Positions 42,900 through 52,325 of a stretch of 64,000 bases of DNA are shown one piece after another (within the stretch, counting starts at the first letter, position 1; every line of letters begins with the position of its first letter). The position numbers were made by a program, and so were the translations under genes. The notes under the pieces are model-generated. The model searched no databases, was not told where the DNA came from, and was given only the letters and a program-made list of their open reading frames with translations. The stretch comes from Geodermatophilus sp. DSM 45219 (lineage in GTDB: Bacteria > Actinomycetota > Actinomycetes > Mycobacteriales > Geodermatophilaceae), in contig NZ_FNIQ01000005.1 of NCBI RefSeq assembly GCF_900104025.1, positions 310,001 to 374,000 on the forward strand, in the 5' to 3' direction.

Positions 42900-43850
42900 G
42901 AGGTCGGCTACGTCGGCCTGCTTGGCGCGCACGGCCTCGGCCGCCTCGCGCAGCCCGGCCAGCTCGCTCTCGGTCAGGTCGCCCTCGACGACCCGCCGCA
43001 CACCCTCACGGCCGATCTCGGCCTCGACGCCCAGGTAGACGCCGTTGATCCCGTACTCGCCGTCGACCCACGCGCAGACCGGCATGACCGCACCGGAGTC
43101 CTCCATCACGGCCCGCGCCATGCGGGCGGCGGCCGCCGAGGGCGCGTAGTAGGCCGATCCGGTCTTGAGCAGCGCCACGACCTCGGCCCCGCCGTTGCGG
43201 GTCCGGTCGACCAGGTGCTCGATGCGGTCGGCGGCCAGCACGTCGGCCAGCGGCTTGCCGTCGACGGTGCAGCGCGAGGGCACCGGCACCATCGTGTCGC
43301 CGTGCGAGCCGAGGGTCAGGGTGCGCACCGAGCCCACGGGGACGCCGAGCTCCTCGGCGACGTTGTTGGTGAACCGGGCGGTGTCGAGCATGCCCGCCTG
43401 TCCCATCACCCGGTTCTTCGGGAACCCGGTGGCCAGCTGGGCCAGCGCGGTCATCTCGTCCAGCGGGTTGGACACCACGATGACGACGGCGTCCGGCGAG
43501 GTACGCGCGATGTTCTCGGCGACCGAGCGGACGATCTTCGCGTTGGTCTCGATGAGGTCCATCCGGCTCATGCCGGGCTTGCGGGGCAGGCCCGCGGTGA
43601 TGACGACGACGTCGGAGCCCTCGGTGCCCTCGTAGGAGCCACCGCCGACCCCGACGACCCTCGTCTCGAAGCCCTCGATGGGCCGCGACTGGTTCATGTC
43701 GAGGGCCAGGCCCTCGGGCTTGCCCTCGACGATGTCGGTCAGCACGACGGTCTCGAAGACGTCGTACTCCGCGAGTCGCAGGGCGGTGGTCGAGCCGTAG
43801 AACCCGGCACCGACGACGGTCACCTTGCCGTTCCTGGGCTGCTCTGCCAT
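42897..43850 (-). CDS. mdh: Malate dehydrogenase
   Basis: 317-aa LDH/MDH-family enzyme. VTVVGAGFYGS Rossmann motif near residue 9, VITAGLPRKPGMSRMDLI near 78, where Arg at the specificity position indicates malate/oxaloacetate rather than lactate, VVSNPLDEMT near 121, LGSHGDTMVPV with the catalytic His near 177, and GEYGINGVYLGVEAEIGREGV. ATG 43850 is chosen; TAGGTT 7 nt upstream marks a leaderless promoter and excludes the longer frame. Serves the TCA cycle with icd and sucCD. Confidence 0.95.
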   Translation of the reverse strand: MAEQPRNGKVTVVGAGFYGSTTALRLAEYDVFETVVLTDIVEGKPEGLALDMNQSRPIEGFETRVVGVGGGSYEGTEGSDVVVITAGLPRKPGMSRMDLIETNAKIVRSVAENIARTSPDAVVIVVSNPLDEMTALAQLATGFPKNRVMGQAGMLDTARFTNNVAEELGVPVGSVRTLTLGSHGDTMVPVPSRCTVDGKPLADVLAADRIEHLVDRTRNGGAEVVALLKTGSAYYAPSAAAARMARAVMEDSGAVMPVCAWVDGEYGINGVYLGVEAEIGREGVRRVVEGDLTESELAGLREAAEAVRAKQADVADL

Positions 43851-43905
43851 GGCGGCCAACCTATCGTCGGTCACGGCGGGGCGCCCGATCAGGTGATCCG
43901 CCACC

Positions 43906-44205
43906 TCAGTCCCCCGGGATGGCCAGCGCGAAGGCCGACAGGGTCACCCCGACACCGACCATCAGGACGACGTCCACCGGCCGGCTGCGGACGGCGAGGA
44001 AGCCCACCCGGCGCAGCGGCAGGAGCAGCCGCAGCAGCCCCCCGCCGACCAGGGCCAGCCCGACGACGACCAGCCCGCGCCGCCAGTGGCCGACGGTGAG
44101 GACGAGCAGCCCGGCTCCCACCGCGAGCAGCACCACGAGCAGCGGCAGCTGCCGCAGCAGACCGGCCAGGAACGGCCGGCGGGTGTAGAGCGGCGGGCGC
44201 GACAT
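43906..44205 (-). CDS. DUF3017 small membrane protein
   Basis: 99 aa with three hydrophobic helices (about residues 20-38, 43-62, 76-94) and a basic N-terminus RPPLYTRRPFLAG. The family is an actinobacterial one found beside folD, as here; function unknown. ATG 44205 overlaps the folD stop (ATGA), so it is translated with folD. mdh follows 55 bp downstream with its own leaderless promoter. Confidence 0.85.
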   Translation of the reverse strand: MSRPPLYTRRPFLAGLLRQLPLLVVLLAVGAGLLVLTVGHWRRGLVVVGLALVGGGLLRLLLPLRRVGFLAVRSRPVDVVLMVGVGVTLSAFALAIPGD

Positions 44206-45074
44206 CAGGCGGAGAGGACCTCGGTGGCGGCGGCCTGCTCGGCGGCCAGGACGACGTTCTGCAGCAGCATCGCCCGGGTCATCGGACCCACGCCGCCGGG
44301 GTTCGGGGCGACGTGGCCGGCGACCTGGACGACGTCCGCCGCCACGTCCCCGGCGATCTTGCCGTCGACCCGGCTGACCCCCACGTCGAGGACGGCGGCA
44401 CCCGGCTTGACGACGTCCCCCGTGACCAGGCCGGGGACGCCGGCCGCGGCGACCACGACGTCGGCCCGGCGCAGGTGCGCGGCGAGGTCGCGGGTGCCGG
44501 TGTGGCACAGGGTCACGGTCGCGTTCTCGCTGCGCCGGGTGAGCAGCAGGCCCAGCGGCCGGCCGACGGTGATGCCCCGGCCGACGACGACGACCTCGGC
44601 GCCGGCGATCGGCACGTCGTACCGGCGCAGCAGCTCGACGATGCCGACCGGGGTGCACGGCAGCGGCCCCGGGACGTTGAGCACCAGCCGGCCGAGGTTG
44701 ACGGGGTGCAGGCCGTCGGCGTCCTTGGCCGGGTCCATCGCCTCGAGGACGGCGCTCTCCTCGATCCCGCGAGGCAGCGGCAGCTGGACGATGTAGCCGG
44801 TGCAGGCCGGGTCGGCGTTGAGCTCCTCGACGACGGCGAGGACGTCGGCCTGGGTCGCGGTCGCCGGCAGCTCGCGCTGGATGCTGGCGATGCCGACCTG
44901 CGCGCAGTCCTTGTGCTTGGCGTCCACGTACCAGCGGCTGCCCGGGTCGTCGCCGACCAGCAGGGTGCCCAGGCCCGGGCGGTGGCCCGCCGCCGTGAGA
45001 GCAGCGACCCGCTCGGTCAGCTCTGCGCGGATCGCTGCTGCGGTGGCCTTGCCGTCGAGAGTCGTCGCGTGCAC
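44205..45074 (-). CDS. folD: Methylenetetrahydrofolate dehydrogenase / cyclohydrolase
   Basis: 289-aa bifunctional folate enzyme interconverting methylene-, methenyl- and 10-formyl-THF for purine and methionine synthesis. [23 protein letters not shown] near residue 39 with the catalytic Lys, VQLPLPRGI near 97, [13 protein letters not shown] near 115, [19 protein letters not shown] near 160, and [17 protein letters not shown] near the end. GTG 45074 lies 7 nt after CAGACT on this strand, a leaderless promoter. Confidence 0.96.
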   Translation of the reverse strand: MHATTLDGKATAAAIRAELTERVAALTAAGHRPGLGTLLVGDDPGSRWYVDAKHKDCAQVGIASIQRELPATATQADVLAVVEELNADPACTGYIVQLPLPRGIEESAVLEAMDPAKDADGLHPVNLGRLVLNVPGPLPCTPVGIVELLRRYDVPIAGAEVVVVGRGITVGRPLGLLLTRRSENATVTLCHTGTRDLAAHLRRADVVVAAAGVPGLVTGDVVKPGAAVLDVGVSRVDGKIAGDVAADVVQVAGHVAPNPGGVGPMTRAMLLQNVVLAAEQAAATEVLSA

Positions 45075-45172
45075 GGCCGACAGTCTGCCGGAGAGGGGTC
45101 CGCTGCAGCCCACCCCGCCCTAGGCTCGCGGGTGCGGGCGTCCCCCCGCCCGCGGTTGCGCGAGGAGTCCAG

Positions 45173-45787
45173 ATGAGCGAGCGCGAGCACCAGCCGGCCG
45201 CCGGCGCGCGGGGCGCCGGGGACTGGCGGGAACAGACGATCCCGGGCATCCAGCCCGTGCGCACGGACGGCGTCACGGCGCCCCCGCCCCCCGTCGGTTA
45301 CGCCCCGCGCACGGTGCCGGAGCACCCGACCCGCCCGGTGCGCGTGCGACGCCCGGACGGCCTGGCCGGCCTGCTGCTCATCCTGGCCGGCATCGCCGCC
45401 GGGGTGAGCCTGCTGCTGCGCTGGCTGCCGGGCAGCGAGCTGACCGGCTGGGACCTGGTCCGCCGCGGGGTCGACGACTTCGCCGGCGGCGGCACCGCCG
45501 AGCTGCTGGCGGACGGGTTCTGGCAGCCGATGGCCGTCGTCCTGGGCGGCGCGGTGCTGTTCCTGCTGGGCCTGCTGATGGCCCTGCCGGCCCGGTCGCA
45601 CCGCTTCCTCGGGCTGCTGGCCCTGCTGGTCGCCCTGGTGGCGGCGGCCGGGGTGCTGGTGCCGCTGGCCGCCGTCGACTGGGACCCCGACACCATCGAC
45701 ACCGGCTTCTGGTTCGCCGTCGCCGTCCCCGCGCTCGGCCTGCTGGGTGCGCTGAAGGCGCTGCTCACCGGGCCGCGGTGGCGCTGA
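45173..45787 (+). CDS. Four-helix membrane protein, actinobacterial
   Basis: 204 aa. A hydrophilic Pro-rich N-terminus (residues 1-60, with EQTIPGIQPVRTDG) is followed by four membrane helices (about 64-84, 117-137, 142-164, 177-195). No family recognised beyond this plan. ATG 45173 with GCGAGGAG 7 nt upstream; TAGGCT at 45121-45126 may be the -10 box. Divergent from folD, convergent with the pentapeptide protein, whose stop lies 1 bp beyond. Confidence 0.7.
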   Translation: MSEREHQPAAGARGAGDWREQTIPGIQPVRTDGVTAPPPPVGYAPRTVPEHPTRPVRVRRPDGLAGLLLILAGIAAGVSLLLRWLPGSELTGWDLVRRGVDDFAGGGTAELLADGFWQPMAVVLGGAVLFLLGLLMALPARSHRFLGLLALLVALVAAAGVLVPLAAVDWDPDTIDTGFWFAVAVPALGLLGALKALLTGPRWR

Positions 45788-46516
45788 TCAGTCCGCCACC
45801 AGGGCGCCGTGGGCGCGGGCGACCTGGACGGCCTGCACCAGGTCGAGCCGGACGCCGGTCAGCTCGAACGCGCGCCAGTCCACCGCGTCGGTCGAGGCGC
45901 CGCGGAGGTCGGCCCCGCGCAGCTGCGCGCCCTGCAGTCGAGCGCGGTCGAGGTCGGCGCCGGTCAGGTCGCTCTCCCGCAGGTCGGCGCCGGTGAGGTC
46001 GGCCTCCCGGAACCGCTGACCGGCGAGCACCAGCCCGGACAGGTCGGCGCCGCGCAGCGACGTCCAGCTCCAGTCGCTGTCGGTCGTGGTCATCGGCCGC
46101 AGCTGCGCGCCGGGGAACTGCGAGCCGGTGAGCTTGCAGCCGTCCCAGGTGACGTCGAACAGCCGGGCGCGGTCGAAACGGCAGGCGAGGAACGCCGTCC
46201 CCAGGTGCCTGGCCCCGCCCATCCGCACGCCGGTGAGCACGCAGGAGTCGAAGACGCACCGCCGGGTGACCAGCTCCTCCAGCCCGGCGTCGTCGAACCG
46301 GCAGCCGGAGAAGGTGACGCCGTCGAGCTCGGCGCCCCACCAGTCGACCCGGGCGAGGTCGGCGCCCTCGACGACCGCGCCGGCGCCGGGCGGCCGGACG
46401 TGCGGACGCGGCCCCGTGCAGGGACCCGCCGCGAGCCTGCGAGGGGTGGGGGGTCGAAGGACCCCGTCCCCCTCCCCCTTCGCCGGCTCAGGGTGAGCCC
46501 CTGGACCCGGCCTCAA
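45788..46516 (-). CDS. Pentapeptide-repeat protein with element-derived N-terminus
   Basis: The conserved part, from about residue 48 ([19 protein letters not shown]), is a run of A(D/N)LxX pentapeptides forming a right-handed beta-helix, clearest in [20 protein letters not shown] and [20 protein letters not shown]. The only start codon before it in frame is TTG 46516, overlapping the purH stop (TTGA); it would make the first 40-odd residues from a hairpin element (46411-46510). No ATG or GTG occurs at the proper place, so either this fusion is translated or an unusual start is used. Cytosolic; function unknown. Confidence 0.65.
   Translation of the reverse strand: MRPGPGAHPEPAKGEGDGVLRPPTPRRLAAGPCTGPRPHVRPPGAGAVVEGADLARVDWWGAELDGVTFSGCRFDDAGLEELVTRRCVFDSCVLTGVRMGGARHLGTAFLACRFDRARLFDVTWDGCKLTGSQFPGAQLRPMTTTDSDWSWTSLRGADLSGLVLAGQRFREADLTGADLRESDLTGADLDRARLQGAQLRGADLRGASTDAVDWRAFELTGVRLDLVQAVQVARAHGALVAD
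46411..46510 (-). repeat. Hairpin element between purH and the pentapeptide gene
   Basis: On the plus strand GGCCCCGTGCAGGGACCCGC, then CGCGAGCCTGCGAGGGGTGG, GGGGTCGAAGGACCCCGTCC, followed by CTTCGCCGGCTCAGGGTGAG. The core matches the dispersed family, while the right end is rearranged. It is open in the pentapeptide frame. Confidence 0.65.
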
Positions 46517-48063
46517 TGGGCGAAGTGCCGGGTCCCGGTCAGGTACACCGGGATGCCGACGGCGGCCGCGGCCGCGACGACCTCCTCGTCGCGGACCGAC
46601 CCACCCGGCTGGACGACCGCGCGCACGCCGGCGTCGAGCAGCACCTGGAGGCCGTCGGCGAAGGGGAAGAAGGCGTCGGAGGCGGCGACCGCGCCGGCGG
46701 CCCGCTCCCCCGCCCGGGCGACCGCCAGCCGCGCGGAGTCGACCCGGTTCACCTGGCCCATGCCGACGCCGACCGTGGCCTTGTCGTGGGCCAGCAGGAT
46801 CGCGTTGCTCTTGACCGCCCGGACCGAGCGCCAGGCGAACACCAGGTCGTCGAGGCCGGTGGCGTCCACCGGCTCACCGCAGGCGAGGGTCCAGGTGGTC
46901 GGGTCGTCGCCGGGGGCGTCGATGCGGTCGGCGCTCTGCAGCAGCAGCCCGCCGCTGACCGGCCGCAGCTCGGTGGCCGGCCGCGCGGTCTCCGGCAGCC
47001 GGAGCAGCCGGATGTTCTTCTTCGCGGTGAGCACCCGCACGGCGTCGTCGGTGAAGGACGGCGCGACGACGACCTCGGTGAACACCTCGGCGACCTGCTC
47101 GGCCATGGTCAGGTCGACCTCGCGGTTGGCGGCGATCACGCCGCCGAAGGCCGAGACCGGGTCGCAGGCGTGCGCCTTGCGGTGCGCGGAGGCGATGTCG
47201 GTGCCGACGGCGATCCCGCAGGGGTTGGCGTGCTTGATGATCGCCACGCACGGGTCGTTGTGGTCGTGCGCGGCCCGCCAGGCGGCGTCGGTGTCGACGA
47301 AGTTGTTGTATGACATCTGCTTGCCGTGCAGCTGCTCGGCGTGCGCGAGACCCGGCCGGTCGCTGCGGTAGAGCGCGGCGCGCTGGTGCGGGTTCTCGCC
47401 GTAGCGCAGCACGTCGGCTCGCTCCCAGCTGGCGCCGACCCAGGCGGGGAAGCCCGAGTCGTCGTCCGGTGCCACGACGCTGCCCAGCCACGAGGCGACC
47501 GCGATGTCGTAGGTGGCGGTGTGCCGGAAGGCCGCCGCGGCCAGCGACCGGCGCTCGGCGAGGGTGAAGCCCCCGGCGGAGACGGCGGCCAGGACGTCGC
47601 CGTAGCGGGCCGGGTCGACGACGACGGCGACCGACGGGTGGTTCTTCGCCGAGGCGCGCACCATGGCCGGGCCGCCGATGTCGATCTGCTCCACGCACTC
47701 GTCGGGGCTCGCACCCGAGGCCACCGTCTCGGTGAACGGGTAGAGGTTGACCACGACCAGGTCGAACGGGGCGATGCCGAGGTCCTCGAGCTGCTGCACG
47801 TGCTCGGGCTTCCGGCGGTCGGCGAGGATGCCGGCGTGCACCGCGGGGTGCAGCGTCTTCACCCGCCCGTCGAGGCACTCCGGGAAGCCGGTGACCTGCT
47901 CGACGGGGGTGACCGGCACCCCGGCGTCGGCGATCCGGCGGGCGGTCGCGCCGGTGCTGACCAGCTCGACGCCGGCGTCGGCCAGCCCGCGGGCCAGCTC
48001 CTCGACGCCGGTCTTGTCGTACACGCCGAGCAGCGCGCGGCGGATCGGGGTGCGGTCGCTCAT
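46513..48063 (-). CDS. purH: AICAR transformylase / IMP cyclohydrolase
   Basis: 516-aa bifunctional enzyme for the last two steps of IMP synthesis. The N-terminal cyclohydrolase domain (MGS-like) begins [20 protein letters not shown] and includes [11 protein letters not shown] and [15 protein letters not shown]; the C-terminal transformylase has [13 protein letters not shown] near 225, [15 protein letters not shown] near 254, KHANPCGIA with the catalytic Lys-His near 279, and DAFFPFADG near 450. ATG 48063 overlaps the purN stop. purN and purH use the 10-formyl-THF made by folD. Confidence 0.96.
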   Translation of the reverse strand: MSDRTPIRRALLGVYDKTGVEELARGLADAGVELVSTGATARRIADAGVPVTPVEQVTGFPECLDGRVKTLHPAVHAGILADRRKPEHVQQLEDLGIAPFDLVVVNLYPFTETVASGASPDECVEQIDIGGPAMVRASAKNHPSVAVVVDPARYGDVLAAVSAGGFTLAERRSLAAAAFRHTATYDIAVASWLGSVVAPDDDSGFPAWVGASWERADVLRYGENPHQRAALYRSDRPGLAHAEQLHGKQMSYNNFVDTDAAWRAAHDHNDPCVAIIKHANPCGIAVGTDIASAHRKAHACDPVSAFGGVIAANREVDLTMAEQVAEVFTEVVVAPSFTDDAVRVLTAKKNIRLLRLPETARPATELRPVSGGLLLQSADRIDAPGDDPTTWTLACGEPVDATGLDDLVFAWRSVRAVKSNAILLAHDKATVGVGMGQVNRVDSARLAVARAGERAAGAVAASDAFFPFADGLQVLLDAGVRAVVQPGGSVRDEEVVAAAAAVGIPVYLTGTRHFAH

Positions 48064-48686
48064 CAGGGGCTCTTCCTCGTCTGGGGCGGGCGGGGCGAGG
48101 GTGCAGTGACGAGCTCCGCCACCGTCTCCACCAGGAGCTCGCGCTCCACGTGCTTGATCCGTTCGTGCAGCCGCGCCTCGTCGTCCCCCGGGAGGACGGG
48201 CACCTCGCGCTGGGCGATGACCGGGCCGGTGTCGACACCGGCGTCCACCCAGTGCACCGTGCTGCCGGTGACCTCCGCGCCGGCGGCCAGGGCGTCGCGG
48301 ACGGCGTGCGCGCCGGGGAAGGCCGGCAGCAGCGCGGGGTGGGTGTTGAGCAGGCGGCCGCCGAAGCGGGCCAGCACCGCCGGCCCCACGATCTTCATGA
48401 ACCCGGCGGAGACCACCAGGTCGGGGCGGTGCGCGGCGAGGGCGTCGGCCAGCGCGGCGTCCCACGCGGCGCGGTCGGGGTGGTCGCGCAGCGCGCAGGT
48501 GAAGGTGGGGATGCCGCGCCGCCGGGCGTGGTCGAGCCCCGGGGCCTCGCGGTCGCTGCCGACGGCGACCACGGCGGCCGGGTAGCCGGGCTGCTCCGCG
48601 GCGGTCAGCAGCGCCTCGCACAACGACCCGGTCCCCGACAGCAGGACGACGACCCGCGCCCGCGCGGACTGGTCGGCTGCGGGCAC
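48063..48686 (-). CDS. purN: Phosphoribosylglycinamide formyltransferase
   Basis: 207-aa GAR transformylase. [19 protein letters not shown] near residue 11 binds the nucleotide; the catalytic Asn-His-Asp triad is in [23 protein letters not shown] (N, H near 110) and [18 protein letters not shown] (H, D near 135). GTG 48686 has TAGGGT at 48694-48699 on this strand, exactly 7 nt upstream, a leaderless promoter adjoining a hairpin element. First gene of purN-purH. Confidence 0.95.
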   Translation of the reverse strand: MPAADQSARARVVVLLSGTGSLCEALLTAAEQPGYPAAVVAVGSDREAPGLDHARRRGIPTFTCALRDHPDRAAWDAALADALAAHRPDLVVSAGFMKIVGPAVLARFGGRLLNTHPALLPAFPGAHAVRDALAAGAEVTGSTVHWVDAGVDTGPVIAQREVPVLPGDDEARLHERIKHVERELLVETVAELVTAPSPRPPQTRKSP

Positions 48687-48693
48687 GGCAGCG

Positions 48694-48802
48694 ACCCTAA
48701 AGGACCACCCTCCTCCCCACGCCTCGCAGGCTCGGCGCGGGCCCCTGGAGGGTGGCCGCTCCAGCTCCTCACCAGCTCGCGGCGGGACCCGGCACGGGGG
48801 CC
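48694..48802. repeat. Hairpin element plus partial copy upstream of purN
   Basis: TAAAGGACCACCCTCCTCCC, then ACGCCTCGCAGGCTCGGCGC, then GGGCCCCTGGAGGGTGGCCG and CTCCAGCTCCTCACC; arms GGACCACCCTCC and GGAGGGTGGCC pair. The purN -10 box overlaps its edge (48694-48699). A partial second core follows (48772-48802). Confidence 0.7.
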
Positions 48803-48808
48803 ACGCCC

Positions 48809-49996
48809 TCAGCCCGGCGAACGCCAACGGGTGATCCCGGCCGCGAGCGCGGCAGCCACCCCCGCCTGGAGGGCGACCGCCAGCCCGGTCGTCACCGGCG
48901 GCGCCCCCACCTCGGCGAGCACGCCGTCCCCCAGCGATCCGCCGGCGATCCAGGCGAGCAGACCGCAGGCGACGCCGAGCAGCACGCCGGCGAGCACGCC
49001 GTACAGCCCCGCCACGACCGAGCCGACGGCGGTGTCGCCCAGCCGCCGGCCGAGCGTCGCCCCGGCGACCAGCCCGGCGAGCGCGGGCACCACCTGCGAG
49101 AGGAAGGCGACGAGCGGCACCGCCTGGGTGTCGGGCAGCGCGGCCAGCAGCGGCAGCGCCGGCACCGCCCCGAGGGTGACGCCGTGGACCGAGACCAGGG
49201 TGCCGCTGCCGACGGCGAACCCCGGGCCGGCCGCCAGGCCGATGGCGGCGGCCGCGGCGTTGGGCAGCAGCAGGACGCTCAGCACCAGCAGACCGACCGC
49301 GCCGGCGCCCGAGCCGCCGAGGGACCGGGACAGTGCCGCGTACCCCCCGGCGTCGGCGGCGACGGCCACGGCCACCACCGCCAGGCCGAGGGCCGCGGCG
49401 GTGAGCAGTCCGGCCGCGCCCGCGCGCAGCAGCGGCCGGACGGGGCCGGGCAGGTGGTCGAGCACGTCGTCGAGCAGGCCGGAGTCGCGTGCCGCGCCCC
49501 AGCCGACGGCCAGGACGGCGAGCACGGCGCTGCCGACCGCCGAGCGCAGCAGGTCGACCTGCGCCCTCGGGGTGTCGACCAGCAGGGCGAGCAGCACCGT
49601 CAGCAGCGTGTGCGTGCCGACCGCGGTGGCCACGGCCGCGGCGAGCGGGCGCCCGCCGGTGAGGTCGCAGGCGCGGACGACGCCACGGCCGGCGCTGGAC
49701 AGGCCCCAGGCCACGCCCAGGGTCAGCAGCAGCGGGGCGAGCACCAGCGGCCCGGACCCCAGGGTCAGGCCGCCGCCCTGGGCGAGCAGCCACAGCTGCC
49801 CGGCCAGCCGGGCCGAGCCCGCGACCGGCAGGCCGCCCGCGGGGTCCAGCGTCTGGACGACGACCGACGCCAGGCCCAGGCCCAGGAGCCCCAGGACCGA
49901 CACCGCGGCGGTGGCCGCGGCGGCGAGGACGGGGGCGTGCGGCGAACCCGGGTCCCGCTGCCCCGGCAGGTTCAGTCGGGCGAGCAGGGAGGCCAC
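48809..49996 (-). CDS. DUF6350 (PerM-like) polytopic membrane protein
   Basis: 395 aa with about ten membrane helices and few charged residues. Position between the DUF5336 gene and purN equals that of mycobacterial perM, which supports cell division and persistence; this synteny plus the hydrophobic plan supports the assignment. Short motifs such as LAPLLLTLGVAWGLSSAGR near residue 85 match the family. GTG 49996 lies 6 nt after GACAGT, a possible leaderless promoter. Function here is inferred from position. Confidence 0.8.
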   Translation of the reverse strand: MASLLARLNLPGQRDPGSPHAPVLAAAATAAVSVLGLLGLGLASVVVQTLDPAGGLPVAGSARLAGQLWLLAQGGGLTLGSGPLVLAPLLLTLGVAWGLSSAGRGVVRACDLTGGRPLAAAVATAVGTHTLLTVLLALLVDTPRAQVDLLRSAVGSAVLAVLAVGWGAARDSGLLDDVLDHLPGPVRPLLRAGAAGLLTAAALGLAVVAVAVAADAGGYAALSRSLGGSGAGAVGLLVLSVLLLPNAAAAAIGLAAGPGFAVGSGTLVSVHGVTLGAVPALPLLAALPDTQAVPLVAFLSQVVPALAGLVAGATLGRRLGDTAVGSVVAGLYGVLAGVLLGVACGLLAWIAGGSLGDGVLAEVGAPPVTTGLAVALQAGVAAALAAGITRWRSPG

Positions 49997-50069
49997 GCCC
50001 CCACTGTCCCAAGGCCGGGCCGCGATCGCCGGACCCCGCGCCCCGCGACCGGGAAGAAGGTGAGCAGGA

Positions 50070-51194
50070 CTACGCGGAGCCGGCGCCGGAGGCGGTCGAG
50101 CCGCCCGGCCGGTCGGGGCCGCGGTCGCGGTCGGCCGGCGGTACCGCGGGGTCGGGCGAGATCCGGCGCGGCTGCTCCGGGGCCGGCGGCAGGGGCTGCT
50201 CGGCGGTGGCCGGGGCCTGCTGCCCGTGCCCGGCCGGCTGGTCCGGCGCCCACGGCCCGCCCGGCTGCTGGGACGCCCAGCTGCCCGCCGGGGCCGGCCG
50301 CGCGTTCAGCTCCCGCAGCAGTGCGAGGACGGCGAACGCCAGGGCGGCCGCCGCAGCCAGGACGGTCAGCAGCGCGAAGAGGCTGAACCCGCCCTCGAAG
50401 GTGGTGAGCCACTCCACGACGGTCAGCAGGAAGGCCAGGGCGGTCAGGGCCACGGTGACGGCGCCGCGCGGGAACGGCAGCCGCATGCCGACGAAGGCGG
50501 GGAGGAGCGACCAGACCGTGGCCACGACCAGCAGCGCAGCCGCCGTGGTCACCAGCCCGAGGTCGAAGCCGTTGATCGACTCCGAGAAGCCGAACCCGAA
50601 GTCGAAGGTGAACCACGGCAGGACGGCGAACAGCAGGAACAGCAGGGTGCTGACCGCGACGAGCAGGTCGGTCCGGTGCAGCCGGGAGCGGTCGAAGCCG
50701 ACCTGGGTGGCGCTGCCCGGCGGCCGGCCGTACGGCTGCCCGTAGCCGGGCGGCACCCACGGTGGCTGCTGCCCGTACGGCTGCCCCCAGGGCGGCTGCT
50801 GGCCGTACAGGGGCTGGCCGTAGCCGGGCGGGGGCGCGTACTGCGGCTGTCCGTACGGCGACTGCCCGTAGGGCTGCTCCCACGGCTGCTGGCCGTACTG
50901 GGGCTGCCCGTACGGCGGCTGCCCGTGAGGAGGCTGCCCGTACGGAGGCTGCGGGCCGTACCCGGGCTGCTGCGCGTACCCGGGCTGACCGTACGGATGC
51001 TGGCCGTAGGCGGGCTGGCCGTACTGCGGCTGCCCGTACTGCGGCGGTTGTCCGTAGGGGGGTGGCTGCTGGCCGTACCCCGGTTGGTCCGGCTGCCCCG
51101 GCGCGGTCCGGCCGTCGTCCGGACGTCGCTCGTCCCCACCCTCGCCCGGCTGGTGCCCGTACCCGCCCGGCGGCTGCGGCGGCTGACTGGTCAT
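50070..51194 (-). CDS. DUF5336-type protein with YGQP-rich low-complexity N-terminus
   Basis: 374 aa. Residues 1-165 are Tyr/Gly/Gln/Pro low-complexity sequence with repeating YGQP units (for example [20 protein letters not shown]); residues about 175-285 form four membrane helices ([75 protein letters not shown]); the tail is Pro-rich. Location between sucD and the DUF6350 gene matches mycobacterial Rv0954-like genes. ATG 51194 with CGAGGAG upstream. The N-terminus resembles condensate-forming sequences; that is an inference. Confidence 0.82.
   Translation of the reverse strand: MTSQPPQPPGGYGHQPGEGGDERRPDDGRTAPGQPDQPGYGQQPPPYGQPPQYGQPQYGQPAYGQHPYGQPGYAQQPGYGPQPPYGQPPHGQPPYGQPQYGQQPWEQPYGQSPYGQPQYAPPPGYGQPLYGQQPPWGQPYGQQPPWVPPGYGQPYGRPPGSATQVGFDRSRLHRTDLLVAVSTLLFLLFAVLPWFTFDFGFGFSESINGFDLGLVTTAAALLVVATVWSLLPAFVGMRLPFPRGAVTVALTALAFLLTVVEWLTTFEGGFSLFALLTVLAAAAALAFAVLALLRELNARPAPAGSWASQQPGGPWAPDQPAGHGQQAPATAEQPLPPAPEQPRRISPDPAVPPADRDRGPDRPGGSTASGAGSA
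50715..51150 (-). repeat. YGQP-coding tandem low-complexity DNA
   Basis: Degenerate repeats of GGCTGCCCGTA / GGCTGGCCGTA (complement of TACGGGCAGCC), unit 12-24 bp, encode about 25 Tyr-Gly-Gln-Pro units in the protein above. Slippage-prone by nature, so copy number probably varies between strains. Confidence 0.75.
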
Positions 51195-51301
51195 CGCGGG
51201 GCGCTCCTCGGTCGTGGCTGGCAACTGCGCGGGTCGTGGACACCGTGCGACCGCGGCGCCCAGTGTCCCCCCGACAGGACCTCCTCGGCCCCGGGGACGA
51301 C

Positions 51302-51337
51302 ACTGCCCGGTGACCCCGGACGGGGCCACCGGGCAGT
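51302..51337 (-). terminator. Hairpin downstream of sucD
   Basis: Outer arms ACTGCCCGGTG (51302-51312) and 51327-51337 pair perfectly, and CCCC/GGGG pair inside them, giving a nearly continuous stem. It lies about 80 bp beyond the sucD stop and 108 bp before the DUF5336 start. Confidence 0.6.
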
Positions 51338-51338
51338 C

Positions 51339-51417
51339 GGTGACGTGTTGGAACGGCCACCCTTCAGGGCCCCGCGCCGAGCCTGCGAGGTGCGGGGGGA
51401 AGGGTGGTCCTTTTTCA
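51339..51417 (-). repeat. Best full-length hairpin element, at the sucD stop
   Basis: Plus strand: GGTGACGTGTTGGAACGGCC, ACCCTTCAGGGCCCCGCGCC, GAGCCTGCGAGGTGCGGGGG, GAAGGGTGGTCCTTTTTCAG. GGCCACCCTTC pairs with GAAGGGTGGTCC and CCCCGCGCC with GGTGCGGGG inside. It ends in TTTTT on the plus strand. On the minus strand its edge TGAAAAAGGACC contains the sucD stop (51415-51417). Both ends carry a TGA reading outward into the element. Confidence 0.8.
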
Positions 51418-52293
51418 GGCGCCGACGAGCTCCCGCATCAGCTGAGCGGTCTCCGACGGGGTCTTGCCCACGCGCACACCAGCGGCCTCCAGGGCCTCCT
51501 TCTTGGCCTGCGCCGTGCCGGAGGAGCCGGAGACGATCGCGCCGGCGTGGCCCATCGTCTTGCCCTCGGGCGCGGTGAAGCCGGCCACGTAGCCGACGAC
51601 GGGCTTGGTGACGTTGGCCTTGATGAAGTCCGCGGCCCGCTCCTCCGCGTCGCCACCGATCTCACCGATCATCACGATGGCCTCGGTCTCCGGGTCGTCC
51701 TGGAAGGCCTGCAGGCAGTCGATGTGCGTGGTGCCGATGACCGGGTCACCACCGATGCCGACGGCGGTGGAGAAACCGATGTCGCGGAGCTCGTACATCA
51801 TCTGGTAGGTCAGGGTGCCGGACTTGCTGACCAGCCCGATCCTGCCCTGCTTGGTGATGTTGGCCGGGATGATGCCGGCGTTCGAGCGGCCGGGGCTGAT
51901 CAGGCCCGGGCAGTTCGGGCCGACGATCCGGGTCGACCCGCCCTGGGCGTGGGCCCAGAAGTACGTCGAGTCGTGCACCGGGATGCCCTCGGTGATGACG
52001 ACGGCGAGCCCGATCTGGGCGTCGACGGCCTCGATGACGGCGCTCTTCGCGCCGGCGGGCGGGACGAAGATGACGCTGACGTCGGCGCCGGTCTCCTTCA
52101 TCGCCTCGGCGACGTTGCCGAACACCGGGACGCCGGCGCCGTCGAAGTCGACGCTCTGGCCGGCCTTCTTCGGGTTCACGCCACCGACGATCGCCGTCCC
52201 CGAGGTGAGCATGCGCTGGGTGTGCTTGCGCCCCTCGGAGCCGGTCATGCCCTGGACGATGACCTTGCTGTTCTCGTTGAGGAAGATCGACAT
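51415..52293 (-). CDS. sucD: Succinyl-CoA synthetase alpha subunit
   Basis: 292-aa nucleotide-binding/active-site subunit. [19 protein letters not shown] near residue 12 binds Co[21 protein letters not shown] near 118, and the phosphorylated His in [27 protein letters not shown] near 245. ATG 52293. It follows sucC by 32 bp on the same transcript. Part of the TCA cycle with icd and mdh. Ends on a hairpin element whose T-tract may also act as terminator. Confidence 0.97.
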   Translation of the reverse strand: MSIFLNENSKVIVQGMTGSEGRKHTQRMLTSGTAIVGGVNPKKAGQSVDFDGAGVPVFGNVAEAMKETGADVSVIFVPPAGAKSAVIEAVDAQIGLAVVITEGIPVHDSTYFWAHAQGGSTRIVGPNCPGLISPGRSNAGIIPANITKQGRIGLVSKSGTLTYQMMYELRDIGFSTAVGIGGDPVIGTTHIDCLQAFQDDPETEAIVMIGEIGGDAEERAADFIKANVTKPVVGYVAGFTAPEGKTMGHAGAIVSGSSGTAQAKKEALEAAGVRVGKTPSETAQLMRELVGA

Positions 52294-52325
52294 CTCTCTG
52301 GTGTCCTGTCGGGAGTCGGGGGCGT

